From Gammaproteobacteria bacterium (lineage in GTDB: Bacteria; Pseudomonadota; Gammaproteobacteria; CAISUE01): DNA of 64,000 nucleotides. Each line of letters opens with the position of its first letter. Position 1 is the stretch's first letter. The stretch is from assembly GCA_021156105.1 (NCBI GenBank), contig JAJNBD010000002.1:123701-187700 (forward strand). The letters run 5' to 3'. The notes beneath the pieces are model-generated. The model worked only from the letters and a program-made list of their open reading frames with translations. It was not told the origin of the DNA and did no database searches. Shown piece by piece: positions 8,612 through 17,635 of the stretch. Both the position numbers and the translations under genes were made by a program.

Positions 8612-9915
8612 GCTTCATGTACCTTGTAAGTGATTTCATTTTCTACGCTAACAACGCCAGGAACATAATTATTGATTAAATCGGGCACAGAAAATACGCG
8701 GGCAATTTTGACCACATCAAAAAAAAGTGGTTGGTGTGCCGCGGGTTTCAAGCCAATGGAAATAGTGTATTCACCTGGCGCGAGAATATTTAAAAAATTA
8801 AATTCAAATTCTAAGACTTCGCCTGCTTTCATCGCGGGTAAAGTTTGACCTTTGTTGAAGATATTGCAGCCAATAATATCTACACCATGTTTGTTGCGAA
8901 TGTTATAGCCAATTAGCCCACCCTCAGGGATGTCATGGTAAAAGGCTGCCGTGAGCACGAGTTTAATTTTTTCACCTAGCTTGATACTGTTTTTTAATTC
9001 GCCATTGCCATAAAGCTCAAGGTTAATAAAACGAGCTTCTCCTGTTCCAGAGCGAAATAATGCGGCTTGTTTTTGGAAGGCAGCATTTTCTTTGATTACT
9101 TCATGTTTAACTCTTTGGGCTTTGACTCTTTCTGCAATAATTTCATCACTGATGATTGCAGCATGAGAGAACTGCTGGTGCGCTTTAGTCTCATAATATT
9201 CGGTAACTGATTTTACATCACCATCCATAACGACTTTGCCATGCTCCAGTAAAATAGCGCGTTGACAAAATTGCTTAATAGAAGCTAATGAATGCGAGAC
9301 AAATAAAATAGAGGCTTTTCCCCTAAGGCTCTTCATTTTTTCCATGCACTTTGCTTGGAAGAACATATCGCCAACTGCTAAGGCTTCATCAACAATTAAA
9401 ATTTCTGGATCAATATGAACAGCGACGGAAAAGGCAAGGCGGACATACATTCCGCTGGAATAGGTTTTCACTGGTTGCTTAATAAAATCACCAATATCAG
9501 CAAAATCGATAATGGTTTGATACTTGCTCTGAATTTCTTTTTGACTAAGGCCAAGGATCGAGGCATAAAGGAAAACATTTTCTTCGCCAGTAAATTCAGG
9601 ATTAAACCCAGTGCCGAGTTCTAAGAGAGCCGCAATTCGGCCGCTTTTGCTAATACTGCCGCTGGTCGGTGTTAATATTCCGCAAATTAATTGTAAAAGC
9701 GTAGACTTGCCGGCGCCATTTTGGCCTAGAATTCCGACAACTTCGCCGCGCTTAATGTTAAAAGAAACGTCCTTTAATGCCCAGAATTCTTTATAATACC
9801 GACGGCCAAAGCAGTCCCCAACTATTTGTTTTAGACGGTCGAGAGGCTTGTCATAAATATGAAAACATTTGCTTACATTATTGACACTGATAACTTCTTC
9901 TTGATTAGATGACAT
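8608..9915 (-). CDS. wzt: Polysaccharide ABC exporter ATPase with C-terminal glycan-binding domain (Wzt-like)
   Basis: About residues 10-240 form the ATPase: Walker A GQNGAGKST, signature YSSGMYVRLAF, Walker B ILIVDEAL, and the SH switch in LFVSHS. About 290-430 is a beta-rich Wzt_C-like domain, which in O-antigen exporters recognises the finished chain, often via a terminal modification. The ORF can extend six bases to a TTG, but the ATG at 9915 is preferred. It overlaps the permease gene by 11 bases. With Wzm it would export the lipid-linked glycan across the inner membrane. Confidence 0.9.
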   Translation of the reverse strand: MSSNQEEVISVNNVSKCFHIYDKPLDRLKQIVGDCFGRRYYKEFWALKDVSFNIKRGEVVGILGQNGAGKSTLLQLICGILTPTSGSISKSGRIAALLELGTGFNPEFTGEENVFLYASILGLSQKEIQSKYQTIIDFADIGDFIKQPVKTYSSGMYVRLAFSVAVHIDPEILIVDEALAVGDMFFQAKCMEKMKSLRGKASILFVSHSLASIKQFCQRAILLEHGKVVMDGDVKSVTEYYETKAHQQFSHAAIISDEIIAERVKAQRVKHEVIKENAAFQKQAALFRSGTGEARFINLELYGNGELKNSIKLGEKIKLVLTAAFYHDIPEGGLIGYNIRNKHGVDIIGCNIFNKGQTLPAMKAGEVLEFEFNFLNILAPGEYTISIGLKPAAHQPLFFDVVKIARVFSVPDLINNYVPGVVSVENEITYKVHEA

Positions 9916-10705
9916 CGGCAAAAACTCGTCTCATTTTTTCAAATAATAAGTAGCTGCAGATAAGAACGGCAACGCTAATGATAGTGTTGATTATCCACAA
10001 TTTCCAATCAGGCATGACGCCAAGTACGAGAACTTGGCGCGCCTCTTCTACAATAAGTGTTAAAGGGTTTAAGTAAACTAGGTGTTGCAGAGCGGCGGGG
10101 AGCATGCTGACGGGATAAAAAATCGGGGCAAAAAACATTAGGATGGTTAATATTACATTGATAATGTAATTGATATCACGTAACAACAAACCCGCACCCG
10201 CTAATAGGCAAGAAATGCCTAGCGTCAAACAAAAAAATGGTAAGATGATAAGTGGAATGAAAATAATAGTCCAGCAAAGGTAATGATTTAAAAAAAGGAA
10301 AAAAACAGCAAATATAAATAAGCTAATAAAAAAATGGAAAAGCGCATTAAATGTGGTTGCGATAGAAAAAATTTCTAAAGGGAAAACCATTTTTTTTACA
10401 AAATTGCGGTTGTTTAAAATGAGCATTGGAGAGCGAGAAATAACTTCAGAAAAAAAGTTATAAACCATCATGCCGGCAAACAAGTTTATCGCAAATTTAC
10501 CATGCCCTACATCGCCGCCAACACCCCAGCGAGCTTTAAATACCACGCTAAATACAAATGTATACACCAGTAGCATAATGATGGGGATAAGGAATGACCA
10601 AAATAGTCCTATAAATGAACCACGGTAACGACCTTGAATTTCTCGAACAGTCATTTGCTTGATAAGCTCAAGGCCTTGGCGTGTGAATAATTGAGATGCG
10701 CTCAT
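9905..10705 (-). CDS. wzm: Polysaccharide ABC exporter permease (Wzm-like)
   Basis: This 266-residue permease has six predicted membrane segments. The ABC2-type opening TVREIQGRYRGSFIGLFWSFLIP matches the amphipathic N-terminal helix and first helix of Wzm/KpsM proteins. The stretch NPLTLIVEEARQVLVLG near residue 215 is also family-typical. It pairs with the overlapping Wzt-like ATPase. No strong Shine-Dalgarno sequence is visible at the ATG; the gene begins 15 bases after the upstream bifunctional gene and is probably in the same transcript. Confidence 0.92.
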   Translation of the reverse strand: MSASQLFTRQGLELIKQMTVREIQGRYRGSFIGLFWSFLIPIIMLLVYTFVFSVVFKARWGVGGDVGHGKFAINLFAGMMVYNFFSEVISRSPMLILNNRNFVKKMVFPLEIFSIATTFNALFHFFISLFIFAVFFLFLNHYLCWTIIFIPLIILPFFCLTLGISCLLAGAGLLLRDINYIINVILTILMFFAPIFYPVSMLPAALQHLVYLNPLTLIVEEARQVLVLGVMPDWKLWIINTIISVAVLICSYLLFEKMRRVFADVI

Positions 10706-10720
10706 AAAATAGTTGTTTAA

Positions 10721-12229
10721 TTAAAGGTATTCGCAAAGGTTATATAAGTTATTAACGACCACATCTGGCACTTGAGAAGTTTCTTCAAGTTGTGCACGGC
10801 TTGTTTCTCCTGAAAGCACTAACACGGAGAGTGCGCCGATGTTCTTAGCTAATTGCATATCTGTATAAAGTCGATCACCAATCACAACTGCGTCTTTGCC
10901 CGATATTTTGTGTTGTTTCAAAGTGGTCTCAACCATTTGTGCATTAGGCTTACCAAAATAACAAATGGGTTCAGCTTGAGTGGTTGCATTAATGAGTTTT
11001 AAAAATGCGCCTACATCTGGAATAGGGCCATCAGGTGTTGGACAAACAATGTCGATATGGCTGGCAAGTAAGCCCGCGCCTTTGTTTAAATGCAAAGCCG
11101 CAACTCTTAACTTTTCGAAAGTTAAATGCGTATCATAGCAGACGACAACATATTCTGGTTTGTGCGAATTTGCATTAACTTTGGCATTCTTTGCAATTTC
11201 TTCTTGAACTTCTTTATTCGCTAGCAAATAAATGTCATGAATTTTATGGCGCTTTAGAAAATTAACAATACTGGCAATAGGATTCAAAATTTGATCTTCA
11301 CGGACATGAATGCCAAATTTACTCAGTTTCTGTTTATATTTTTTAGGTGTTGTTGAGCTGTTATTTGTAACTAAATAAAATGGGATCTTTTTACGTTTTA
11401 GAGTATCAAAAAACTCCACAGCGCCATCAATCAGTTTGTTGCCTAAGTAGATAGTTCCATCTAAATCAATAAAATAAATTTTCTTTTGTGAAAGGTTTGG
11501 TAAATACGGATTAAAGCGTTTATCTGCCAAAGCTAGATCATTAAAATCGTCGACTTCAACCCAGGGTTTTTTAGCAATATCAAGAACATTAACTTTGTCA
11601 GGATATTTTTGTAATAACTGTTGAATAGCGACCTCTGTCCAGTCTTTGAGACGCTTCTCTTTTTTAATGTAGGTAGTAATCAGCTTAAATAACTGTGTAG
11701 ATAGGGAGGTGGAAAATTTATAGAAATCAATAGAGTTGCCAAATGCAATTTCTTGAGGAATTTTTTTGCTAATATCAATGCAATGGCCTTTGTTATCAAC
11801 AACAACTTTCATCGATTCTTCAAAGTAAGAAGAAGAATCCGCAGCAATAAGATTTTGCTTGGGGGAATCAGCAAGGGCTTGAACAATGCCTGGGTCGATT
11901 ACAACATCAGCATTGCTTAGAATAAATGCTTTGCCATCAATAAATGGTTTGGCTAAATACAATGAGTACATGTTATTCGTCGATTCAAAGTCCGTATTAT
12001 TAATAATTTTGTAATTCTTAATATTTGAATGGAAACGAATATGCTGAATAATCTCTTCTGATTTATAGCCAACAATGATGATGAGTTCGTCGATGCCAGC
12101 TTCTAGGTACGCGTCAATTTGCCAGTCTAAAATGGTTTTCCCATTAATTTTAGTCAAGCATTTTGGCTTTGTATAAGTGATAGGGATTAACCGTGAGCCT
12201 AAACCAGCAGCAAGAATGACGCCAATCAT
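10721..12229 (-). CDS. Fusion of LicC-like cytidylyltransferase and HAD-IIA phosphatase
   Basis: The 502-residue protein joins two enzymes. About 1-240 is a sugar-phosphate nucleotidyltransferase (VILAAGLGSRLIPIT, a TKPKCL lysine, NNMYSLYLA, LSNADVV) closest in pattern to phosphocholine and inositol-phosphate cytidylyltransferases. About 250-500 is a NagD-type HAD phosphatase (FIDLDGTIYLGN, LVTNNSS, GKPNAQM, IGDRLYTDM). I chose the ATG at 12229 because AAAGGAACAC precedes it and the nucleotidyltransferase fold starts there; the frame extends 13 codons upstream. It probably makes a CDP-linked donor for the TagF-like protein at 7406-8611. The substrate is not predictable. Confidence 0.8.
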   Translation of the reverse strand: MIGVILAAGLGSRLIPITYTKPKCLTKINGKTILDWQIDAYLEAGIDELIIIVGYKSEEIIQHIRFHSNIKNYKIINNTDFESTNNMYSLYLAKPFIDGKAFILSNADVVIDPGIVQALADSPKQNLIAADSSSYFEESMKVVVDNKGHCIDISKKIPQEIAFGNSIDFYKFSTSLSTQLFKLITTYIKKEKRLKDWTEVAIQQLLQKYPDKVNVLDIAKKPWVEVDDFNDLALADKRFNPYLPNLSQKKIYFIDLDGTIYLGNKLIDGAVEFFDTLKRKKIPFYLVTNNSSTTPKKYKQKLSKFGIHVREDQILNPIASIVNFLKRHKIHDIYLLANKEVQEEIAKNAKVNANSHKPEYVVVCYDTHLTFEKLRVAALHLNKGAGLLASHIDIVCPTPDGPIPDVGAFLKLINATTQAEPICYFGKPNAQMVETTLKQHKISGKDAVVIGDRLYTDMQLAKNIGALSVLVLSGETSRAQLEETSQVPDVVVNNLYNLCEYL

Positions 12230-12445
12230 TGTGTTCCTTTGATATGCTATCAATAAATAAGTGTGCATTATACTATATCTAAAGGGAACTCATGAACTTA
12301 AAGCCCGTTTTTACTGGTGGCGATAATATGAAACAGGCGATGCTGATCCAACAAAGATAATTGCTTATCTGCAACGCGTGGCACTAGGTTGAGCCACTAG
12401 CATAAGTATTGTATGATTTTCATACTTTATTAAAAGACTTACCCC
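12230..12445. other. Intergenic region between divergent genes; possible gene relic
   Basis: This spacer separates the minus-strand polysaccharide run from gmhA and must hold promoters for both directions. A perfect inverted repeat GTATGA-TTT-TCATAC at 12411-12425 lies 20 bases before gmhA and could be an operator or part of its promoter. Two short overlapping open frames between 12291 and 12400, one ending KIIAYLQRVALG, look like coding debris. No product can be assigned. Confidence 0.3.
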
Positions 12446-13021
12446 ATGAATGATTCTGTTTTAGATTTACCTGCTTTGTTGCAAGAGCATATCGATGTTG
12501 CAAATAAAACAAGGGAACTGCTTGATAAATTAAAAAAAATCTGTGAACAGGCAGCTAGTCGTGTGCAACAGGGCGGTAAGGTTTTGTTTTGTGGGAATGG
12601 CGGTAGCGCTGCGGATGCTCAGCACTTTGCGGCAGAGTTAATTGGCCGTTTTTACCTTGAGCGCCGTGCCATTCCTGCGATGGCTTTAGCGGTTGATAGT
12701 TCGATCTTAACCTGCCTTTCAAATGATTACCATTACGATGTTATTTTTGCCCGTCAGTTAGAAGCCCACTGCCAGGATAAGGATATCGTGGTATTGATTT
12801 CTACCTCTGGCCACAGTCCTAATATTTTAAAGGCAGCAGAAGTCGCAAGACAAAAAGGTGCTTATATTGTGGGATTGACAGGTAAAGATGGTGGGGCGCT
12901 AAAAGATATGGTGGATGATTGTTTAATTGTGCCATCAAATAATACACCTCGTATTCAAGAAATGCATGGCTTTCTTGGTCATACTTTGTGTGAATGGATT
13001 GAAAAGGCTGTAGCACAATGA
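12446..13021 (+). CDS. gmhA: Sedoheptulose-7-phosphate isomerase (GmhA/DiaA family)
   Basis: GmhA converts sedoheptulose 7-phosphate to D-glycero-manno-heptose 7-phosphate for the LPS inner core. The 191-residue protein is a single SIS domain: FCGNGGSAADAQHFAAEL near residue 50, ISTSGHSPNILKAAEVA near 118, and TPRIQEMHGFLGHTLCEWIE at the C-terminus with the catalytic Glu and His positions of GmhA. The paralogue DiaA, a replication factor, has the same fold. The LPS setting and the RIQE-H motif favour GmhA. It overlaps the next gene by ATGA. Confidence 0.85.
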   Translation: MNDSVLDLPALLQEHIDVANKTRELLDKLKKICEQAASRVQQGGKVLFCGNGGSAADAQHFAAELIGRFYLERRAIPAMALAVDSSILTCLSNDYHYDVIFARQLEAHCQDKDIVVLISTSGHSPNILKAAEVARQKGAYIVGLTGKDGGALKDMVDDCLIVPSNNTPRIQEMHGFLGHTLCEWIEKAVAQ

Positions 13022-13779
13022 GTTCCCCCATCATTTTTGCCCATCGTGGTGCAAATCGCTTGGCGCCTGAAAACACGATGGCAGCCTTCCATAAGGCGGT
13101 TGAATTAGGGGCAAAGGCGTTAGAATTTGATGTGCAACTTTCCAAAGACTTTGTTCCAGTTGTTATTCATGATGAAACCCTTGAGCGTACTACCAATGGC
13201 CATGGTTTAGTTGCAGAACATGACTTTGCTGAGCTAAAAAAGTTAGATGCGGGTTCATGGTTTTCGCCGGAATTTTCTCAAGAAGCTTTGCCTAGTTTGG
13301 CTCAAGTGTTAAAAACGTTTATTCCATTAGGTCTTTATTTAAATATTGAGCTAAAACTTAATATGCTTGGGGCAAAACGGTTAGTGAATAATGTGCTAAC
13401 ACTTTTAAAGAGCTTGTCTTGTCCGGCAGAACAAATCCTTTTTTCAAGTTTTGATGTGGAGATAATGCAAGCATTGGCTGATGAGGCAGGCGATTGGCCT
13501 CACTCAGTGGCGTTGCTGATAGATAAAATTGCGCCGCCACTTTTTGTGATGTGCCAAAAATTTTCTTGTGTCGGCGTGAATCCCAGTGTAATGCTTTTGC
13601 GTGATCAAATGGATAATAATTTTATTGCGCAAGCGCAGCAAAATAATTTGAAGGTTTTTTCTTACACGATAAATGATCCGGATGAGGCGCAGCGGTTAGT
13701 GTCGCTAGGTTTGAATGGTTTTTTTACGGATAATCATCTATTATATAATTGGAAATTTGTACAAGGAGAGAGGACGTGA
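13018..13779 (+). CDS. ugpQ: Glycerophosphodiester phosphodiesterase
   Basis: The 253-residue cytosolic enzyme hydrolyses glycerophosphodiesters to glycerol 3-phosphate and an alcohol. The N-terminus shows the GDPD active site FAHRGANRLAPENTMAAF, then LEFDVQLSKD (metal-binding Glu and Asp) and VVIHDETLERTTNG (catalytic His). A YTINDPDEAQRL stretch near 220 and GFFTDNH near the end complete the TIM barrel. No signal peptide is seen, so it is the cytoplasmic UgpQ type, not periplasmic GlpQ. It is translationally coupled to gmhA and to the DUF1622 gene. Confidence 0.92.
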   Translation: MSSPIIFAHRGANRLAPENTMAAFHKAVELGAKALEFDVQLSKDFVPVVIHDETLERTTNGHGLVAEHDFAELKKLDAGSWFSPEFSQEALPSLAQVLKTFIPLGLYLNIELKLNMLGAKRLVNNVLTLLKSLSCPAEQILFSSFDVEIMQALADEAGDWPHSVALLIDKIAPPLFVMCQKFSCVGVNPSVMLLRDQMDNNFIAQAQQNNLKVFSYTINDPDEAQRLVSLGLNGFFTDNHLLYNWKFVQGERT

Positions 13780-14177
13780 CCATTATTACCACGGTAACAC
13801 AGTTAGTGCAAGGGAATCCAAAAATGCTAGAAACGGTTAGTTATGTTAACCAATTTTTTGCGAGCATAAAAACGTTAATTGCTGTTTTTGGCGCACTGGC
13901 TATTTTAGTGGGAGCGCTCCTAGCTGTAGTTCGTTATATACGCTATCGATTTTTTTCTAATGAAAAAATTAGCATTGATGGAATTCGTTTAGATCTTGCT
14001 AGTACGATTATTTTGGGGCTGGAATTTTTTGTCGCAAGTGATGTGATTGAGACGACGATTGCGCCAGATTTTTCTTCTTTAGGTGTTTTGGGCTTATTGG
14101 TAGTTATTCGAACTTTCTTGAATTATACCTTGCAAAAAGAAGTACAAAAACTATCGGGAGAAAAGGTCGTAGAATAA
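13776..14177 (+). CDS. DUF1622-type small membrane protein
   Basis: With the GTG at 13776 the protein has 133 residues. The start is supported by GGAGAG just upstream and a GTGA overlap with the ugpQ stop; an ATG at 13749 inside ugpQ is less likely. It has three hydrophobic segments. The middle part GIRLDLASTIILGLEFFVASDVIETT is characteristic of the uncharacterised DUF1622 family. Function is unknown. Its coupling to ugpQ suggests a membrane-lipid or envelope role, but this is only context. Confidence 0.8.
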   Translation: MTIITTVTQLVQGNPKMLETVSYVNQFFASIKTLIAVFGALAILVGALLAVVRYIRYRFFSNEKISIDGIRLDLASTIILGLEFFVASDVIETTIAPDFSSLGVLGLLVVIRTFLNYTLQKEVQKLSGEKVVE

Positions 14178-14230
14178 TCTTGATTGCACGATCTTAAATT
14201 TGCGCTCCTTTGCCCACCTTGCAGCGCTAG

Positions 14231-14956
14231 TTATAAATAAAAATCTTCGCCTAAGTATACTTCACGAACCCTTTTATTTTGCAAGATTTCTTTAGGTGTG
14301 CCATGACAAAGAATGCGCCCTTCATTTACGATATAGGCTCTTTCACAAATATCTAAAGTCTCGCGTACGTTATGATCTGTAATCAATACGCCAATGTCTC
14401 GGTTCTTTAAGTGCAGGATTAAGCGCTTAATGTCAATTACTGAAATAGGGTCAATGCCAGCAAAGGGCTCGTCTAATAAAATAAAAGCAGGGTTAAAAGC
14501 GAGTGCTCGTGCAATTTCAACACGGCGCCGTTCCCCGCCGGATAAGCTAATGCCAAGTGTGTCGCGCACATGGGTTAAATGAAATTCTAATAAAAGTTGT
14601 TCTAGTGCGTGATATTTGGCGTCTTTATTTAGATCTTGGCGTAATTCTAAGATTGCTAGAATATTATCTGCGACAGAAAGTTTGCGAAAAATAGAGGGCT
14701 CTTGAGGTAAATAGCCAATGCCTAAGCGCGCACGTTCGTACATGGGAAGTGCGGTGATATTATGTCCATTACAAAAAACTTCGCCATGATCTGCTTGTAT
14801 TAATCCGACAATCATATAAAAACTTGTGGTTTTTCCGGCGCCATTGGGGCCTAATAAGCCAACGATTTCGCCAGAAGCAACTTCAAGGGATACGTCTTGA
14901 ACGACAGCGCGTTTTTGATAGTATTTAGCGAGATTTTTTGCAGTAACTTTTTTCAT
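14231..14956 (-). CDS. lptB: LPS export ABC ATPase LptB
   Basis: LptB powers extraction of LPS from the inner membrane with LptF/LptG. The 241-residue protein has Walker [10 protein letters not shown], the LptB-typical Q-loop [15 protein letters not shown], signature [15 protein letters not shown], Walker [14 protein letters not shown] and the H-loop [10 protein letters not shown]. These long motifs are nearly invariant in LptB and separate it from LivF-type ATPases. It overlaps lptA by ATGA. In many gammaproteobacteria rpoN follows lptB; here the next gene is convergent DUF1622. Confidence 0.95.
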   Translation of the reverse strand: MKKVTAKNLAKYYQKRAVVQDVSLEVASGEIVGLLGPNGAGKTTSFYMIVGLIQADHGEVFCNGHNITALPMYERARLGIGYLPQEPSIFRKLSVADNILAILELRQDLNKDAKYHALEQLLLEFHLTHVRDTLGISLSGGERRRVEIARALAFNPAFILLDEPFAGIDPISVIDIKRLILHLKNRDIGVLITDHNVRETLDICERAYIVNEGRILCHGTPKEILQNKRVREVYLGEDFYL

Positions 14957-15438
14957 GAGTGTTTTTCTTGCGGTTGTATAACAATTCTCACGCGGTTACC
15001 AGGTAGTTTGGGTGACAATACCGTCTGAGAATCCGTGTCATAATAAATCAAGGACGAGCGATAGCTATCATCACCATGGGTGACAAAGCCATCACCACGT
15101 AAAATAATTTGATGTTGTTGTGGTAAATATTCTAAATGTTGTGCTTTTGCAACTAAAGGCACTTCCTTAGGTTTAAGGGTAGTTGTGTATATTGCAGGGC
15201 TTCCTTCAGCAATAGCGCTTTGTAATTGCCGCGCATTATTTAACTTTAATGTTAAGGTATTTGATGAAAGTGATGTTGTACCTTGTGTTGCATGAACATT
15301 GCCTTGGTATACAGCAATAAGGTTATTTTGATCAAAAGAGGCTTGATTGCTTGTTGCATTTAAAGGTTGATCGCGATCGGTTGGTAAAGCGTAAGTGCAC
15401 GGCGCCGCCAAGAGAAAGCTAATGACCCATTTCTTCAT
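14953..15438 (-). CDS. lptA: Periplasmic LPS transport protein LptA
   Basis: The 161-residue protein has a signal peptide ([17 protein letters not shown]) and one OstA-like domain. The pattern [21 protein letters not shown] followed by repeated beta strands is that of the LptA/LptC/LptD bridge that carries LPS across the periplasm. It overlaps recR and lptB by ATGA on both sides, so all three are one translation unit. An lptC gene, usually directly upstream, is missing here and replaced by recR. Confidence 0.9.
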   Translation of the reverse strand: MKKWVISFLLAAPCTYALPTDRDQPLNATSNQASFDQNNLIAVYQGNVHATQGTTSLSSNTLTLKLNNARQLQSAIAEGSPAIYTTTLKPKEVPLVAKAQHLEYLPQQHQIILRGDGFVTHGDDSYRSSLIYYDTDSQTVLSPKLPGNRVRIVIQPQEKHS

Positions 15439-16049
15439 GACTCACAACCCTTCTCAATAGGTAACCTTGCGGCTAAAGCGCGCGATAAAGTGCTACCATC
15501 AACATACTCTAATTCTCCCCCCATGGGGACTCCATAAGCAATACGACTAATTTTAATTGGCAGAGGTTGTAAGAGATTGGTGATGTAATGGGCGGTAGCC
15601 TCACCCTCTACAGTTAAATTTGTTGCTAAAATAACTTCTTCTAATTGAGGGTGTTGGCAGCGATCAAGTAATTGGTCTAGGCCTAAGGCTTTGGGGCCAA
15701 TACCATCTAACGGTGATAAACGCCCTAATAAAAGAAAATATTGTCCACGATACGTGCCAGTTTGCTCAATAGCTAAAACGTCGGCTGGCGTTTCTACAAT
15801 GCAAAGCGTATGTGAATAGCGTTTGGTGTCTTCACAAATAGAACATAGCGGAGTTTCAGAAAAGTTTCGGCAAACACTACAATGTTGGATTTTTTCTAAA
15901 GCTTCAAGTAAGACATTGCCGAGCTTTTGACCTGCATCACGCTGCCGCTCTAATAAATGCAAAGCCATGCGCTGTGCAGATTTTTGACCTACGCCAGGTA
16001 AGCAACGTAATGCTTGAATGAGGTCAGATAAGAGTGGAGAAAAGCTCAT
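15435..16049 (-). CDS. recR: Recombination mediator RecR
   Basis: RecR acts with RecF/RecO to load RecA at gaps. The N-terminus has the helix-hairpin-helix [18 protein letters not shown], then a four-cysteine zinc finger ([16 protein letters not shown]), then a Toprim domain ([17 protein letters not shown]) and the C-terminal Walker-like THYI...[14 protein letters not shown] start it at the ATG at 16049 (204 residues, the family length). The frame continues to a TTG at 16082, but that region overlaps a hairpin. Neighbours ybaB upstream and lptA downstream. Confidence 0.95.
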   Translation of the reverse strand: MSFSPLLSDLIQALRCLPGVGQKSAQRMALHLLERQRDAGQKLGNVLLEALEKIQHCSVCRNFSETPLCSICEDTKRYSHTLCIVETPADVLAIEQTGTYRGQYFLLLGRLSPLDGIGPKALGLDQLLDRCQHPQLEEVILATNLTVEGEATAHYITNLLQPLPIKISRIAYGVPMGGELEYVDGSTLSRALAARLPIEKGCES

Positions 16050-16087
16050 AGCCTTTGCGCGGTCTAGGTTGGGTTGGTGCAAAACAT

Positions 16088-16114
16088 AAACCCAGTAAGT
16101 TTAATACTGGGTTT
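16088..16114 (-). terminator. Hairpin between ybaB and recR
   Basis: A perfect 10-base stem AAACCCAGTA/TACTGGGTTT with a 7-base loop lies between the ybaB stop and the recR start. In the minus direction it is followed by ATGTTTTG, a weak T-run. It could be a partial terminator or attenuator that lowers recR-lptA-lptB transcription relative to ybaB. Confidence 0.55.
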
Positions 16115-16144
16115 TGGTGAGGCTAACCTAGCTATTACTAGTAA

Positions 16145-16477
16145 TTAGCCGTTACCTTCAGGTAATTGGAAATCTTTAGGGAGATCTAAGCCGGCGGTTA
16201 AACTGGCCATTTTACCGCGTGTGCCTTCATCAACTTTGTGTACAGCGTCATTAATTGCTGCAGCAATTAAATCTTCTAATACTTCTTTGCTTTCCGATAA
16301 AAGCCCTGCGTCAATTTTAACGCGTTTGCATTCGTAACGACCGGTAAGAACTACTTCAACTAAGCCAGCACCAGCTAAGCCTTTTACTTCGAGTGCAGCA
16401 ATTTCACGTTGTACATCTTGCATGCGTTTTTGCATTTCTTGCGCTTGCTTCATCAGATTATTAAAGTCGATGTCCAT
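16145..16477 (-). CDS. ybaB: Nucleoid-associated protein YbaB/EbfC
   Basis: The 110-residue protein begins NNLMKQAQEMQKRMQDVQREIA, the long N-terminal helix of the EbfC/YbaB dimer, then GAGLVEVVLTGRYECKRVKID and DLIAAAINDA, the conserved beta-sheet and C-terminal helix. The family binds DNA as a dimer and is usually encoded between dnaX and recR. Here recR follows, but dnaX is not upstream; a divergent orphan gene lies there instead. Confidence 0.93.
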   Translation of the reverse strand: MDIDFNNLMKQAQEMQKRMQDVQREIAALEVKGLAGAGLVEVVLTGRYECKRVKIDAGLLSESKEVLEDLIAAAINDAVHKVDEGTRGKMASLTAGLDLPKDFQLPEGNG

Positions 16478-16633
16478 AGGGATTCCTAAGGTTGAGGTAA
16501 AATAATGCTTGATATAATGCCATTAAATTAGCATTTTTTCAATAGATTTTTTGCAATAGCAGCTTTGAGCTTGCGAGTTTGCCAAACAACTCTTAGAATA
16601 CATATTCATAATAGAATTTATTGTAAGAATAAT

Positions 16634-17569
16634 ATGCAAAGAACAATATTTACCTCATCCCCTGCAGATATTACTTCACTTTGTGGCCAGCTTGACTTTG
16701 TGGCTCAAAGACTAGACGAAAATTTATCACGATTGAGTCCGTTAGATAATGACCAGGTTCATCAAGCTGTTTTATTAATTGAGCAATCTCTTGTTCAGCT
16801 TAATGCGCAACCTATTTTTCTTACTGGGGAAGATCAGAATAAAGCTGTTGCGTTACTACATACTATTTTAAGCCAATTACCTAGATTTTTAAACGAGGAA
16901 AGTAGAATTTCCTTGCTGGATAAATGCTTAAAACAAGTTGATAAGCTTATTAAAATAGATAATCTTGAAATGCTGAGGCAAGCGCTAAATTTGCTCAGAT
17001 TAATTGATGATCTAATTGATTATTCCCCTATGAATAAACCTGAGAGATCTGGCAGGATTGAATTTATGCTGCAGCTTCATTTAAGCTTGGCTATTTGCCA
17101 TATAAGGGTAATTGATCTTGGGCAAGATGAAGAAACTATTGAGAACTTACGGGATGGTCTTAAAAAAGATGCCTTAGGTTGTTTTGAATATTTTCAAGCC
17201 TTTAATCCATATTTAACCAATGAAGAGAAGTTAGTTTTGTATTTGGCGAATATTGAATTACTTGTGGCTTTGGGTGATAAAGAAATGATCGCGCAAGTAC
17301 AAGCAGAAATACAAGAACTTAATCTTCTAAATACTGATCTAAGCCGATACAAGTATGTAGAAAAAACAGCGACTGATCCGCTGTCTCATGATTATTTAAT
17401 GCAGAAGGCTTTGAGTCTTGATGAATTTATTAGGCAGGCTGACGCATTATCTATTTCTCCTGTTCAAGCAACGAGTGAGCAGTTTAAGTTATTGCTTGAC
17501 TGCGCTGCTGCTATTTGCGAGGATTTTGTTGCTGAAGCCAGCGTTTCTTCTCCGCAAATGAGGATGTAA
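16634..17569 (+). CDS. Hypothetical helical protein, unknown function
   Basis: With the ATG at 16634 the protein has 311 residues, is mostly predicted alpha-helical and leucine-rich, and has no signal peptide or membrane segment. I recognise no domain. The frame extends upstream to a non-ATG codon at 16565, but that part has no plausible ribosome site. The tail ASVSSPQMRM is short, polar and unstructured. It is a monocistronic gene placed between a housekeeping operon and a regulator close to the ankyrin genes. By context it could be a secreted effector, but nothing in the sequence proves this. Confidence 0.6.
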   Translation: MQRTIFTSSPADITSLCGQLDFVAQRLDENLSRLSPLDNDQVHQAVLLIEQSLVQLNAQPIFLTGEDQNKAVALLHTILSQLPRFLNEESRISLLDKCLKQVDKLIKIDNLEMLRQALNLLRLIDDLIDYSPMNKPERSGRIEFMLQLHLSLAICHIRVIDLGQDEETIENLRDGLKKDALGCFEYFQAFNPYLTNEEKLVLYLANIELLVALGDKEMIAQVQAEIQELNLLNTDLSRYKYVEKTATDPLSHDYLMQKALSLDEFIRQADALSISPVQATSEQFKLLLDCAAAICEDFVAEASVSSPQMRM

Positions 17570-17582
17570 CTTCTGGGAGAGC

Positions 17583-17617
17583 GAGGCTACCAAAGGCAGT
17601 GCTAAGCAAGTAGCCTC
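17583..17617. terminator. Bidirectional hairpin between convergent genes
   Basis: GAGGCTAC at 17583-17590 pairs perfectly with GTAGCCTC at 17610-17617. The hairpin sits in the 66-base gap between the converging orphan gene and the response regulator. It lacks a clean T-run but its position suits a shared terminator. Confidence 0.6.
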
Positions 17618-17635
17618 AGAAAAGCACCGAAATAC

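Noticed and set aside
12446-13021. DiaA (DnaA-binding) instead of GmhA
   Set aside because: The TPRIQEMH motif and LPS neighbours favour the isomerase; DiaA cannot be fully excluded without alignment.
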